This document shows, piece by piece, positions 40,119 to 50,581 of a stretch of 64,000 nt of DNA. The stretch is from Muribaculaceae bacterium. Lineage in GTDB: Bacteria; Bacteroidota; Bacteroidia; Bacteroidales; Muribaculaceae. The stretch lies in NCBI GenBank assembly GCA_028689665.1, contig JAQVCR010000008.1, positions 1-64,000 of the forward strand, written 5' to 3'. A program made the translations under genes and the position numbers. The notes below the pieces were generated by a model, which ran no database searches, was not told the DNA's origin, and saw only the letters and a program-made list of their open reading frames with translations. Numbering within the stretch: the first letter of the stretch is position 1; every line of letters starts with the position of its first letter.

Positions 40119-40457
40119 TTAGAGTGCTACTTTCTGTGTTATATTACCTATCTTAATAATATAAATCCCTCTTGAGGATATTTTTAATTCTGAAGTGCCG
40201 ACATTTAGTGTTGCTTGCGACACTAATTGCCCTAGAATTGTAAACACTCTCACTTGGATTTTTTTAGGAGTTCTAATTATTATTGTATTCTGTGTGGCAT
40301 ATATTTCTATGCCTTCAGTTTGATTTGGATCTGATAAGCTTGGCACGTTCACTTCTCTATTCGTTTCACGCCACATTAGTTGAGCTTCTATATCTACGCT
40401 CAACAACAATGACATAACAAATACTATGCACAATATTAACGTCTTAGTTATTCTCAT
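40119..40457 (-). CDS. short secreted protein with a T9SS C-terminal-sorting-domain-like sequence
   Basis: Signal peptide, about 35-aa linker, then IEIYATQNTIIIRTPKKIQVRVFTILGQLVSQATLNVGTSELKISSRGIYIIKIGNITQKVAL, which resembles a type A sorting domain. Confidence 0.6.
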   Translation of the reverse strand: MRITKTLILCIVFVMSLLLSVDIEAQLMWRETNREVNVPSLSDPNQTEGIEIYATQNTIIIRTPKKIQVRVFTILGQLVSQATLNVGTSELKISSRGIYIIKIGNITQKVAL

Positions 40458-40510
40458 TTTCTTCTTATCATTTCAATCTTCAAAGTTATGAAATAATTTT
40501 GATAAATATA

Positions 40511-40828
40511 TCATTTATCCCATTTATACTTTCTTTTTGGATTGCGTGGGAACCACCCTTTTTTCACTCGTCCTTCTTGCTCAAATATTTCAAGAATTGT
40601 CCAGAATGATGAGAAAGCCAAAACTCCAAGCAATGCAGAAATCAAGACATTTGATATTATTATTGATGCTACTGCCCCGACTATTCCCAACAGCAGGAAC
40701 CACCACCAGCACTTTGTGCCAAAGAAATATTCACATTTTATTACTATTGGGTGAAACAAGCCTATTATTAAAAATGTGCTTATGCCTATTACTAAGCCTA
40801 GTAATCCATATTGAGATAAGAACTCCAT
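40511..40828 (-). CDS. DUF4491 family membrane protein
   Basis: LIIGLFHPIVIKCEYFFGTKCWWWFLLLGI...FEQEGRVKKGWFPRNPKRKYK. Confidence 0.75.
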   Translation of the reverse strand: MEFLSQYGLLGLVIGISTFLIIGLFHPIVIKCEYFFGTKCWWWFLLLGIVGAVASIIISNVLISALLGVLAFSSFWTILEIFEQEGRVKKGWFPRNPKRKYKWDK

Positions 40829-40899
40829 ATTTTATTTTTTTTCAAATATACATAAAGGTGATATAAATAGCAAATTATTTTGCAGGGCTTACTTATAAA

Positions 40900-40933
40900 A
40901 AATGCGACATCTAATTTTTTAGATGTCGCATTT
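40900..40933 (-). terminator. intrinsic terminator after rpsA
   Basis: Long perfect stem aaatgcgacatctaa/ttagatgtcgcattt with T-rich loop. Confidence 0.85.
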
Positions 40934-40957
40934 ATATAATGAATCGTTTTTTATCGA

Positions 40958-42733
40958 TTATTTACCTGATAGCTTTTCTTTCAATGCAGCAAGTGCATCT
41001 AGATCGCCTAGTGTGGTTTTTTCGATTGTCGAATTGTTTGATTGACTTGGCTCTTCGCTCTTAACGGCTTTTTTAGCTGCTTTTTTAGCTTCTTGTTTAG
41101 CTTCGTCTTCAAATATACGACTGTGTGAAAGAATGATACGCTTAGCGTCTTTGTTAAATTCTATAACTTTGAAGTTAAGTTTCTCTTCTGCTTGTGCTTG
41201 AGTTCCGTCTTCTTTTACTAGGTGTTTAGGTGTTGCAAATCCCTCAACGCCATAAGGTAGAGCGATTACAGCTCCCTTTTCTAGCATTTGAGTAATTACG
41301 CCTTCGTGAATACTTCCTAATGTGAAGATTGTCTCAAATACGTCCCAAGGATTTTCTTCTAGTTGTTTGTGGCCTAAGCTCAAACGACGATTTTCTTTAT
41401 CGATTTCTAGTACTTGAACTTCAATATCTGCACCTATTTGAGTAAACTCTGATGGGTGTTTGATTTTCTTTGTCCAAGATAAATCTGAAATGTGGATAAG
41501 TCCGTCTACACCTTCTTCAATTTCTACGAATACGCCAAAGTTTGTGAAATTACGAACCTTTGCTGTGTGTTTTGAACCTACTGCATATTTAGTGTCGATA
41601 TTTTCCCAAGGATCATTTTTAAGTTGTTTGATTCCTAGGCTCATCTTACGTTCGTCGCGGTCTAATGTAAGAACTACTGCTTCTACTTCATCTCCAACTT
41701 TCATAAAGTCTTGTGCTGAACGTAGGTGTTGCGACCATGACATTTCGCTTACGTGAATAAGGCCTTCTACGCCCGGAGCGATTTCGATAAATGCACCATA
41801 GTCTGCCATAACGACAACTTTGCCTTTTACTTTATCGCCTACCTTCAAGTCTGCACTTAGTGCATCCCATGGGTGTGGTTGTAGTTGTTTCAAGCCTAGA
41901 GCTATACGTTTCTTCTCATCATCAAAGTCAAGAATAACAACATTCAATTTTTGATCTAGTGCTACTACTTCTTCCGGGTGGTTTACACGTCCCCAAGATA
42001 GATCGGTGATGTGGATAAGTCCGTCTACGCCACCAAGGTCGATGAATACACCATAAGATGTGATGTTCTTAACGGTCCCTTCAAGTACTTGACCTTTTTC
42101 AAGTTTTGCAATAATATCTTTCTTTTGTTGTTCTAGCTCAGCCTCGATAAGTGCTTTGTGTGAAACGACAACGTTCTTAAATTCTTGATTGATCTTAACG
42201 ACTTTGAATTCCATAGTTTTATCTACGAATACATCATAGTCGCGAATTGGCTTAACATCAATTTGTGACCCTGGTAAGAATGCTTCGATGCCAAATACAT
42301 CGACAATCATACCACCCTTTGTACGGCACTTGATGTAACCCTTAATAATTTCATTATTTTCAAGAGCTTCATTAACTCTATCCCAGCTGCGGCTTGCGCG
42401 TGCTTTCTTGTGTGATAGGATTAATTGTCCTTTTTTATCCTCTTGAGTTTCAACGTAAACTTCTACTTTATCGCCGACTTTCAATTCTGGATTGTAACGG
42501 AATTCGCTAAGTGGAATGATGCCGTCTGACTTGTAGCCAATGTTAACCACAACCTCTCTCTTATTGAGCGAGATAATAGTACCTTCAGTTACATCTTTGT
42601 CCTTAACTGTGTTAAGAGACGCGTCGTAGGTTTTCTCCTGTTCTTCGCGAGTTTTATCTCCTTGAGTCTCTCCATTTTCATAAGAGTCCCAATCGAAATC
42701 TTCGAGTGGAGAATTGTTTAATTCTTTGTTCAT
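40958..42733 (-). CDS. rpsA: 30S ribosomal protein S1
   Basis: Multiple S1 repeats (GTVKNITSYGVFIDLGGVDGLIHITDLSWGRVNHPEEV, etc.). Confidence 0.97.
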   Translation of the reverse strand: MNKELNNSPLEDFDWDSYENGETQGDKTREEQEKTYDASLNTVKDKDVTEGTIISLNKREVVVNIGYKSDGIIPLSEFRYNPELKVGDKVEVYVETQEDKKGQLILSHKKARASRSWDRVNEALENNEIIKGYIKCRTKGGMIVDVFGIEAFLPGSQIDVKPIRDYDVFVDKTMEFKVVKINQEFKNVVVSHKALIEAELEQQKKDIIAKLEKGQVLEGTVKNITSYGVFIDLGGVDGLIHITDLSWGRVNHPEEVVALDQKLNVVILDFDDEKKRIALGLKQLQPHPWDALSADLKVGDKVKGKVVVMADYGAFIEIAPGVEGLIHVSEMSWSQHLRSAQDFMKVGDEVEAVVLTLDRDERKMSLGIKQLKNDPWENIDTKYAVGSKHTAKVRNFTNFGVFVEIEEGVDGLIHISDLSWTKKIKHPSEFTQIGADIEVQVLEIDKENRRLSLGHKQLEENPWDVFETIFTLGSIHEGVITQMLEKGAVIALPYGVEGFATPKHLVKEDGTQAQAEEKLNFKVIEFNKDAKRIILSHSRIFEDEAKQEAKKAAKKAVKSEEPSQSNNSTIEKTTLGDLDALAALKEKLSGK

Positions 42734-42932
42734 TTAAATAAGTTAATAAATATGATTAATTAATTTAAGCCGGCACACAAAATTGCACTCCGACTTTCAG
42801 TCGACAAAATTAGTGATAATTTTCTAAACTACAATGTTTTTACTATTATTTTTTGCTCTTTTTCTATTGAATTTGATATATATTTTTGACGGCTATTTCA
42901 TATTATGGGTTTTTATTAATATGCCTTATTAT

Positions 42933-43769
42933 TTACATCCCTGTACGAAATTTGCGTGGCGACATATCGGTGAATTTTTTAAAATATGAGCCTAAGAAAG
43001 ACTGATTGGCAAAATTATATTCATATGCTATCTCTTGAATTGTCTTTTGCGTGCTTCTTAGCTCGCTTTTTATCTGCAATGTAACATAATTGTCAATCAT
43101 ATTTTTACAAGTACGTTGGGCTACCGAATTTGTTATATAGTTTAGATATTTGGGGGTTAGATGCATCTTCTCGGCATAATAGGCTACTTCTCTCGATCGC
43201 TTGAAGTCGCTGGTTAATAGTTGCATAAATGTACGGAAATGTTCTTCCAGACGATTAAAGCTAGGCAAATCATCACGCTTTGTCAATTCTTTTATACGAT
43301 CGGCCGCATAGCAAAACAGGGAACGTAATAAGCATAATGCTTGTTCATATTTATAAAAGCTACTGTCGTTTTGCTGTACGAATTTTAAATTTTCTATAAT
43401 GTTGAGAAAGAATTTCTTTCCACTTTCGGATGAAACGCTTGGTATCCACCTATTTTTAAAGAACGTCTCTAATATATAATGCTCAAATCGTGATATAGCC
43501 TCGCCTAATAGGCCTATACTTGCTAATAATACTGTAGCATTGAAATCGGTGTCGACATTCAATGCATCAACCTGTTCACAAGGATATATAAATAGCACGG
43601 AGCCTATTGCCAAATCATAAGATTGTCCTTTAATCTTCAGGCTTCCCGTACCACGATTGGTTAGTACTATTGCGCCGCAAGTTAGTGGCTTACATACACC
43701 ACAACAATCTTCTTTCTCTATATTTTTTACACAAAAATCGGCATCAGTAGTTAGTTCAAATATTTCCAT
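42933..43769 (-). CDS. AraC family transcriptional regulator
   Basis: C-terminal HTH_18: EVAYYAEKMHLTPKYLNYI...TIQEIAYEYNFANQSFLGSYFKKFTDMSPRKFR. Confidence 0.9.
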   Translation of the reverse strand: MEIFELTTDADFCVKNIEKEDCCGVCKPLTCGAIVLTNRGTGSLKIKGQSYDLAIGSVLFIYPCEQVDALNVDTDFNATVLLASIGLLGEAISRFEHYILETFFKNRWIPSVSSESGKKFFLNIIENLKFVQQNDSSFYKYEQALCLLRSLFCYAADRIKELTKRDDLPSFNRLEEHFRTFMQLLTSDFKRSREVAYYAEKMHLTPKYLNYITNSVAQRTCKNMIDNYVTLQIKSELRSTQKTIQEIAYEYNFANQSFLGSYFKKFTDMSPRKFRTGM

Positions 43770-43930
43770 TTATATTACATTTTTTCTTTGGGTGACCAAA
43801 TATATATATTTATACTAATCATTTACTTATGATTTCATATTTTATACATTAAATTATGCTTATTACACATTAATACACTACTACTATTATATCAAATAAG
43901 ATGTATTAATAAAATTTTACATATCATTCT

Positions 43931-45907
43931 TCATTTTTTGAGTCTTGATAATAATTCGTCGCCCAAACGTTTTTTTTCTGTGATATGATGTAATACCATT
44001 TTCACGAAGGGGTCGTTTTCAAATGCACCTCTCACTTGCTCAAAATCGAAGTTCTTTCGGTCGGCGCTGCCATCTACTCCAAATCCGGTCTTTGCTATTA
44101 ATGAAAATTCTTTTTGGGCATCATCATACAGCATTTTATCAATAAAAAGCACGCTGTCATACCATTTTTTTACAATATCTCTTATATCTGCAATTTTTAA
44201 TTCAGAAATTTCCTTTCCACACCATCTCTTCATATTCGACACCACCCAAGTCCACTCATATTCATAATAATTATCGTTATTATCACTGAATACTTTCTTT
44301 ATATCTTCCAGTTTATTGATTAAGCCCGATTCTATATTGTCGACCAAGTGTTTCACTTCGCTTTTGGGCATTATTAGACCGCTCAAATCCAGCCATTCGC
44401 CTGTCCCTTTTGCGACAGTTACGCTTAATGCCTGCTGTAAAATATTATCATCGATAATATCAATATTCTCTAATCGCTTGATTATTGAGTTTCCCATAAA
44501 TTTATCTATCGCATAATTATAATACTCGCGCCCTTTTCGCAACGCTCGCGGCTCAATTGTCATTGATAAATAGGTATATTTGTCGGCTGTAGCACCACTT
44601 GTAGCCTCTAGTGTGTCGAGCAAATCAATCCCCTCTTGCATCTTTCCTATGGTATAAGGGCTTAGTAAATTAAAGTTTACATAATCTAAATCGACATCGG
44701 TTCGTCCATCTCGCTTTGGCCATTTCATAGCATCGCGTATTGTGCCTACACTTTTTAGATTGACTCCCGGAACTAAATATGATCGTCCTCGATTCTCTAT
44801 GAGGTAAGAGAACGGTAATTTTGATGTATCGGGGTGCGACACATGCCTGCCCATAACAAGTGAAAATGCGCCTATCTTTGCCGGCCACAATATATAAGAA
44901 TCGCTCGTAGTTTTTGAGCCTCGTTCAACTATTCCTTGATGAATGGGGCCTAGCTTATACATGTGATTGCTCTGGTTGCTTCCACTTCCGGCATTAAGAA
45001 ATGAGAACATTCCGGCTATTAACAAACTTGATTTGTGCATACTCACTGTGTAAGGACCGGCAAATACTGCCGCGGCTTCACCATTTTCGCACGCACAATT
45101 AGCAAAAAATAATGAATCGTGGGCTGAAAACAGATGCGAGAAATGGCATGATTGACCGACATACACATTTTGCAATACTACTCCATCGGTTATTTTCGAG
45201 CCACTTGCAAATATAAAATTCTCTGCGATTACATTATTCCCTACTACGACGGGTGATTGCTGCGAGGAGCATAATGTACCTTCTTTTAGCTTGCTCACTC
45301 CTTCTATTTTTGCATATTCGCCTACCTTTACATTTTTAATAAGATTGGAATTTAATATTTTGGTATTTTTGCCTATATAGCCCATTTCACTTGTTTGTGC
45401 TGAGGCATAGTCGTCGACTAGCTGATTGATTTTTTCTATGGTGCTTGGCAAGTAACGATACATTGCCATCATATATGCTATATGCGATGACATATTATCA
45501 TAAATAGCAACTTCGCGTCCTCCGGTCTCGTTTAATACCGACACTCTCACTCCATTTCCAAATGTAGATTGCCCGCTGGCGATTATTCTATTTACATTTT
45601 CGATAAATACATTTTCTGCTATTTCATAATTAGCAATGTAATTTGCCACATCTGAGATATATACATTATCACAAATCTTGCATTGATGTATCTTTGCATT
45701 ATAGATTCCGGAATGTAATTTTATTCCTCCGTCTAGCGTAATAGTATTCTCAAATTTCCCAAGATATATATCACCCGAAAACGTAACACTTTTAATGTAA
45801 TCGGGCGTGAAATCTAACGATACATTTACTCTGCTCCAATCTTCACATACACAGCCGTTAAGACATAGCTGTGCCTCCTCTTCTGCTCTTAATTTTCTAA
45901 AATTCAT
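43931..45907 (-). CDS. DUF4954 family protein (hexapeptide-like left-handed beta-helix)
   Basis: Repeated hexapeptide-like turns (VKVGEYAKIEGVSKLKEGTLCSSQQSPVVVGNNVIAENFIFASGSKITDG); overall resembles Bacteroidetes DUF4954 proteins. Confidence 0.75.
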   Translation of the reverse strand: MNFRKLRAEEEAQLCLNGCVCEDWSRVNVSLDFTPDYIKSVTFSGDIYLGKFENTITLDGGIKLHSGIYNAKIHQCKICDNVYISDVANYIANYEIAENVFIENVNRIIASGQSTFGNGVRVSVLNETGGREVAIYDNMSSHIAYMMAMYRYLPSTIEKINQLVDDYASAQTSEMGYIGKNTKILNSNLIKNVKVGEYAKIEGVSKLKEGTLCSSQQSPVVVGNNVIAENFIFASGSKITDGVVLQNVYVGQSCHFSHLFSAHDSLFFANCACENGEAAAVFAGPYTVSMHKSSLLIAGMFSFLNAGSGSNQSNHMYKLGPIHQGIVERGSKTTSDSYILWPAKIGAFSLVMGRHVSHPDTSKLPFSYLIENRGRSYLVPGVNLKSVGTIRDAMKWPKRDGRTDVDLDYVNFNLLSPYTIGKMQEGIDLLDTLEATSGATADKYTYLSMTIEPRALRKGREYYNYAIDKFMGNSIIKRLENIDIIDDNILQQALSVTVAKGTGEWLDLSGLIMPKSEVKHLVDNIESGLINKLEDIKKVFSDNNDNYYEYEWTWVVSNMKRWCGKEISELKIADIRDIVKKWYDSVLFIDKMLYDDAQKEFSLIAKTGFGVDGSADRKNFDFEQVRGAFENDPFVKMVLHHITEKKRLGDELLSRLKK

Positions 45908-45992
45908 ACTTGTATACTTTGGTTATGGTTATAATAATCCGCTTATCGTGCGGTTGAAAATCCTTTTTCTTTGAATCTAGACGTGCTGGCAG

Positions 45993-47210
45993 TTACTCTT
46001 CCTCATCATATTTTTGAAAGAGAAAATCATTATATGGGAAGCGTGCTGTATGAATTTCTTTTGCTTTCTGATACAGCCGTTCTTTTAGTTCCTCTATATT
46101 GATTTTGTTTTTGGCTGAGATAAAAATACATGAGTTATTTGCCTTTGCCATCCACGAGGCTTTTAGCTCGTCTAGCGAGACGTTCTCTCGCGTTTTAGGG
46201 GTAAGGTCGTCGTCGTCTTTTGGCGTATAACTGAATGCATCTATCTTATTAAACACCAAAATCGAATCTTTATCGCCCGAGCCACATACTTCTTGCAGTG
46301 TCTTATTCACCACTTCTATCTGTTCTTCAAATTGTGGATGCGAAATATCGACCACATGAACTAATATATCGGCATCACGCACTTCGTCGAGCGTACTCTT
46401 AAAAGAATCGACCAGATGCGTTGGCAGCTTTCTTATAAACCCTACGGTATCGGTTAATAGAAATGGTAAATTATCTATTATCACCTTTCTTACTGTAGTA
46501 TCTAGTGTCGCAAAAAGCTTATTTTCGGCAAAAACTTCACTCTTGCTAAGCAGGTTCATTATTGTGGATTTACCGACATTAGTATATCCTACCAATGCTA
46601 TGCGAGTGAGCTTGCCTCGATTCTTTCGCTGTATGGTCTTCTGCTTATCTAAATCTTTTAATCGCTCTTTTAATAGTGCTATCTTATCTAATATTATACG
46701 TCGGTCGGTTTCTATCTGTGTTTCACCCGGACCGCGCATTCCTATTCCTCCTCGTTGACGCTCTAGGTGTGTCCACATCCTTGTAAGTCGCGGTAACAGA
46801 TATTGATATTGCGCTAGCTCTACTTGCATTTTTGCATTTGCCGTCTGCGCTCGCTTTGCAAATATATCTAGAATCAAACTCGTTCGGTCAAGAATTTTTA
46901 CTTTAAGCTCATTTTCTACATTCGATATCTGCTTTGTCGTGAGATCATCATCAAATATAGCCAGACCTATCTCGTTTTCCTCTACATATTGTTTTATTTC
47001 TTCCAGCTTGCCTTTTCCTACAAACGTACGTGGATTGGGATTATCACAACGTTGCAGAAATTTTTTGACTGTTACAGCACCTGCAGTATCGGCAAGAAAT
47101 GCTAACTCATCGAGATACTCGTTCGATTTAGCTTCATTCTGTTGCGGTGTTATCAGCCCTACAAGTACTGCTTTCTCTGTAGTCTGCTCGGTTAGTATGT
47201 GATCTATCAT
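45993..47210 (-). CDS. hflX: GTPase HflX
   Basis: RGGIGMRGPGETQIETDRR, ALVGYTNVGKSTIMNLL, LTDTVGFIRKLPTHLVDSFKSTLDEV. Confidence 0.97.
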   Translation of the reverse strand: MIDHILTEQTTEKAVLVGLITPQQNEAKSNEYLDELAFLADTAGAVTVKKFLQRCDNPNPRTFVGKGKLEEIKQYVEENEIGLAIFDDDLTTKQISNVENELKVKILDRTSLILDIFAKRAQTANAKMQVELAQYQYLLPRLTRMWTHLERQRGGIGMRGPGETQIETDRRIILDKIALLKERLKDLDKQKTIQRKNRGKLTRIALVGYTNVGKSTIMNLLSKSEVFAENKLFATLDTTVRKVIIDNLPFLLTDTVGFIRKLPTHLVDSFKSTLDEVRDADILVHVVDISHPQFEEQIEVVNKTLQEVCGSGDKDSILVFNKIDAFSYTPKDDDDLTPKTRENVSLDELKASWMAKANNSCIFISAKNKINIEELKERLYQKAKEIHTARFPYNDFLFQKYDEEE

Positions 47211-47354
47211 TATTTATTTCTATATTTTAATTGGCACAAAAATAGTATGTAAGTTTGTATTAAACAACAAGATTTAAATCCATTTTTATAAAATCAAAAA
47301 AGGGACTATCAATTTTTTTGACAATCCCTTTCATATTATATTTTTGATAAAAGT

Positions 47355-47960
47355 CTATTTTTTTGCTTCTACTTTGTTGTAGCGGGCATTTAGACCTTTG
47401 ATAATATCATCGGTTATATCATATTTTGAATCAATAAAGAATGTTGCTGCTTTATCTAGTATTGCATCATATCCTTTTTCTTTATTATATATTTTAATGA
47501 AATTTTCTACGCTGTCATTCAATTGAATGTTATTTTGCATCATTTCATTTTGAATCGAGCGTTGAAGGTTTCCTAAATAGTTCTCAGCATCTACTTGCAT
47601 TCTTTGCAATTTCTGTTGATCTGCATTGAAACTTGCTTCGCTTAAATATCCGTTTGTCTGATATTTGTTTTGCACTACGGCAGCAAATTTCTGTATTTCT
47701 CCTGCCTTTTGTCGTTGAGCAGCCTCATACTTATCCGAAGTACGCAACATTGCTTCATTTAAATCCTTTGCTAGATTGTAATTTCTGAGCAATGAATCTT
47801 TGTCGATGTAACGTATGTTCAGCATGGTTGTGCTATTCGATTTAGGTCCTGCTTCGCCAACTTTCTCTCCGTCTTTTCCTTGTGTACCGGCACATGAGGC
47901 AAATAATGCAACAAAAGTTACGAATAAAGCAAACTTTGTAGAGCTTGTAAAAATCTTCAT
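47355..47960 (-). CDS. OmpH/Skp family outer-membrane chaperone-like protein
   Basis: Lipobox LFASC; RYIDKDSLLRNYNLAKDLNEA...coiled-coil...LNDSVENFIKIYNKEKGYDAILDKA. Confidence 0.85.
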   Translation of the reverse strand: MKIFTSSTKFALFVTFVALFASCAGTQGKDGEKVGEAGPKSNSTTMLNIRYIDKDSLLRNYNLAKDLNEAMLRTSDKYEAAQRQKAGEIQKFAAVVQNKYQTNGYLSEASFNADQQKLQRMQVDAENYLGNLQRSIQNEMMQNNIQLNDSVENFIKIYNKEKGYDAILDKAATFFIDSKYDITDDIIKGLNARYNKVEAKK

Positions 47961-48275
47961 TTTTATATCACTTGTTATTATTAATTTATTTTATACTTCA
48001 GAATTTTTTCTTTCTCATCGCTGAAGATTTTTTTTAATTTAATATCTACATCATCGGGCTTATATACCATTTTACGTAAATAATCAACCTTAATTTATCT
48101 CCATTTCGATGTATTTGAATAAATTTGTCTGCAAATATATGAAAACATTGTCGTTTTTCATTCTTAACTCTAATTTATTTTGTAACTTAGTGGTGATTTA
48201 TCGAGAGTTTTAACAAAATTTTATTGAACTCTCTTTTACTGACAAATTTTTTCAACATCTAACTCATAATTAATT

Positions 48276-49736
48276 ATGGATATTAAAGATTTAAAACCTG
48301 CACTTATCTGGAATATTTTCGACCAGATTACCAAAGTGCCTCGCCCTTCTAAAAAAGAGGGTAAAATTAGAGAATTTCTTATTGATTTTGCCAAGAAGAA
48401 TAACATCACGGCAAAAACTGACAATATAGGTAATGTGCTTATGACAAAGCCCGCCTCGGCTGGTTGCGAAAAAGCGCCTGTTATTATTCTTCAAGGACAC
48501 ATGGATATGGTGTGCGAAAAGAATAATGATGTGAAACACGACTTCGACAACGACCCTATTACTACTGTAGTTGAAGGTGAATGGGTAAGAGCTAATGGAA
48601 CTACACTCGGTGCTGATAATGGTATAGGTATGGCTGCCGCTTTAGCTGTTCTTGTCGACGACTCTCTCACTCACGGCCCAATTAAAGCCCTATTCACTGT
48701 CGATGAAGAGACCGGACTTACCGGTGCTGTCAATCTTGGCGAAGGAATGATCGACGGAGACATCTTGCTTAATCTAGACTCGGAAGACGAAGCCGAAATA
48801 TTTATTGGTTGCGCCGGCGGTATCGACACTACTGCCACCTTTAAATATAAGAAATCTATTTCTCCCGAAAATTTCCAATATTTTAAAGTCGATTTCACAG
48901 GTATGCACGGAGGGCACTCAGGAACCGACATCGACAAAGGACGCGCTAACGCCAATAAGCTTATGGCTCGCTTCTTGTGGGAAATAATGCAACGTGTCGA
49001 GATTACAATAGCTAAGATTCATGGAGGAAATCTTCGCAATGCTATTGCTCGCGAAGCCAGTGTTGTGGTAGGTATCCACACCGACCTAAAAGAAGACCTA
49101 AGAATACAGCTTAATAATCTTATTGCCTATCTTGAAGAGGAATATAAAGGTATTGAAAATCTAAAAATTACCCTTGAGTCGGTTAAAACCCCTGATTTCT
49201 GTATAGATTCCGACACTTCTATCGCACTCGTTCGCGCTCTTTATGGTTGCCCTCACGGTGTGATTTCTATGTGTGCCGACATTCCCGGACTTGTAGAGAC
49301 TTCTACTAACCTCGCTTCGGTTAAAATGATTGAAGATAATCAGATTCTTGTTACCACTTCTCAACGCAGCTCGGTTGAATCTCGCAAATACGACATTGCA
49401 AATCAAGTAGAAGCTGTGTTCCAACTTGCCGGCGCTAACGTTACTCACGGAGATGGCTACCCCGGATGGGCTCCTAATGTAAACTCAAAGATTCTTAAAA
49501 CTGCAATTAAAGCTTACGAAGATTTATACGACATTACCCCTGCCGCTAAAGCTCTTCACGCCGGTCTTGAATGTGGATATTTCTTGAAATGCTATCCTAA
49601 TCTCGATATGATTTCTTTCGGACCTACATTGCTCGATGTACACTCTCCTAAAGAAAGAATGCATATCCCCGCTGTCGATAAATTCTGGAACCACCTTGTT
49701 AAGATTTTAGCAATGGTAGCCAAAGAAACAAAATAA
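48276..49736 (+). CDS. pepD: aminoacyl-histidine dipeptidase (M20 family)
   Basis: VIILQGHMDMVCEKN, TTLGADNGIGMAAALAVL, TVDEETGLTGAVNL, DFTGMHGGHSGTDI, LHAGLECGYF. Confidence 0.96.
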   Translation: MDIKDLKPALIWNIFDQITKVPRPSKKEGKIREFLIDFAKKNNITAKTDNIGNVLMTKPASAGCEKAPVIILQGHMDMVCEKNNDVKHDFDNDPITTVVEGEWVRANGTTLGADNGIGMAAALAVLVDDSLTHGPIKALFTVDEETGLTGAVNLGEGMIDGDILLNLDSEDEAEIFIGCAGGIDTTATFKYKKSISPENFQYFKVDFTGMHGGHSGTDIDKGRANANKLMARFLWEIMQRVEITIAKIHGGNLRNAIAREASVVVGIHTDLKEDLRIQLNNLIAYLEEEYKGIENLKITLESVKTPDFCIDSDTSIALVRALYGCPHGVISMCADIPGLVETSTNLASVKMIEDNQILVTTSQRSSVESRKYDIANQVEAVFQLAGANVTHGDGYPGWAPNVNSKILKTAIKAYEDLYDITPAAKALHAGLECGYFLKCYPNLDMISFGPTLLDVHSPKERMHIPAVDKFWNHLVKILAMVAKETK

Positions 49737-49750
49737 ATTAATTTAAGTTA

Positions 49751-49782
49751 TTGAGCCGACACATCAAAAAGTATCGGCTCAA
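49751..49782 (+). terminator. intrinsic terminator after pepD
   Basis: ttgagccga/tcggctcaa stem followed by tactattttt. Confidence 0.7.
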
Positions 49783-49802
49783 TACTATTTTTATTTATAT
49801 CT

Positions 49803-50534
49803 ATGAATACCTTTAAAACACCTTTCCTTTTTTTCATTTTCCCGTTTTTTTTCTCCAGTCTTGTAGTCGCACAAAATATCGACTCAATACCCGCTATTGT
49901 GCCTCTGGAAAAACAATATCAATACGACTTCATTGAACGTGATTCTCTCACCAGATACACGAAACTAACCGAGGAAGATTACGACAAGATTGCTCAAGAA
50001 TTAGATATTGAAATTGCCGCTATTAAAGCTGTAGTAAGCATTGAAGCAGGAAAATCACATAAAGGCTTTGCCGAACCGGGTGTTCCTATTATAAATTTTG
50101 ATAAAAATATCTTTGTCAAGTTCCTATCTAAAGCAGGAATATCTACGCAAAAATATAAAGGAAATATAGCTTTCTCAAGAGTAAATATTAAAAAGTATGG
50201 GTCGTATTCTAAAGCTCAATTTGCTCGCCTGAATGCTGCTAAAGAGATTAATGCCGACATCGCCAACATGGCGACATTTTGGGGTATGTTTCAAATAGGT
50301 GGATTCAATTGGAAAAAATGCGGAGCTTCGAGCATCGATGAGTTTGTGTTTCAAATGAGCTATTCCGAAGAAATGCAACTCGAATTGTTTGCTCGTTTTC
50401 TTATCAACTCCGACCTCGTGAAATATCTAAAAGCAAAAAACTGGAGAGCTTTTGCTCGTGCTTATAATGGACCTTCGTATGCATCAAAAGGCTACCATAA
50501 AAGCCTTGCATCGGCATATAACAAATATAAATAA
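49803..50534 (+). CDS. N-acetylmuramidase-like (DUF3380) secreted protein
   Basis: Signal peptide; IAAIKAVVSIEAGKSHKGF, ASWGMFQIGG-like segment (ATFWGMFQIGGFNWKKCG), WRAFARAYNGPSYASKGYHKSLASAY. Confidence 0.82.
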   Translation: MNTFKTPFLFFIFPFFFSSLVVAQNIDSIPAIVPLEKQYQYDFIERDSLTRYTKLTEEDYDKIAQELDIEIAAIKAVVSIEAGKSHKGFAEPGVPIINFDKNIFVKFLSKAGISTQKYKGNIAFSRVNIKKYGSYSKAQFARLNAAKEINADIANMATFWGMFQIGGFNWKKCGASSIDEFVFQMSYSEEMQLELFARFLINSDLVKYLKAKNWRAFARAYNGPSYASKGYHKSLASAYNKYK

Positions 50535-50581
50535 TAGCATATTCTCCATCGTTTAGACTCTTCTGAATATGCTGTCTATTA

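Noticed and set aside
43780-43930. AT-rich intergenic stretch as a regulatory RNA or origin-like element
   Set aside because: Only simple AT richness; no convincing inverted repeats or boxes found by eye.
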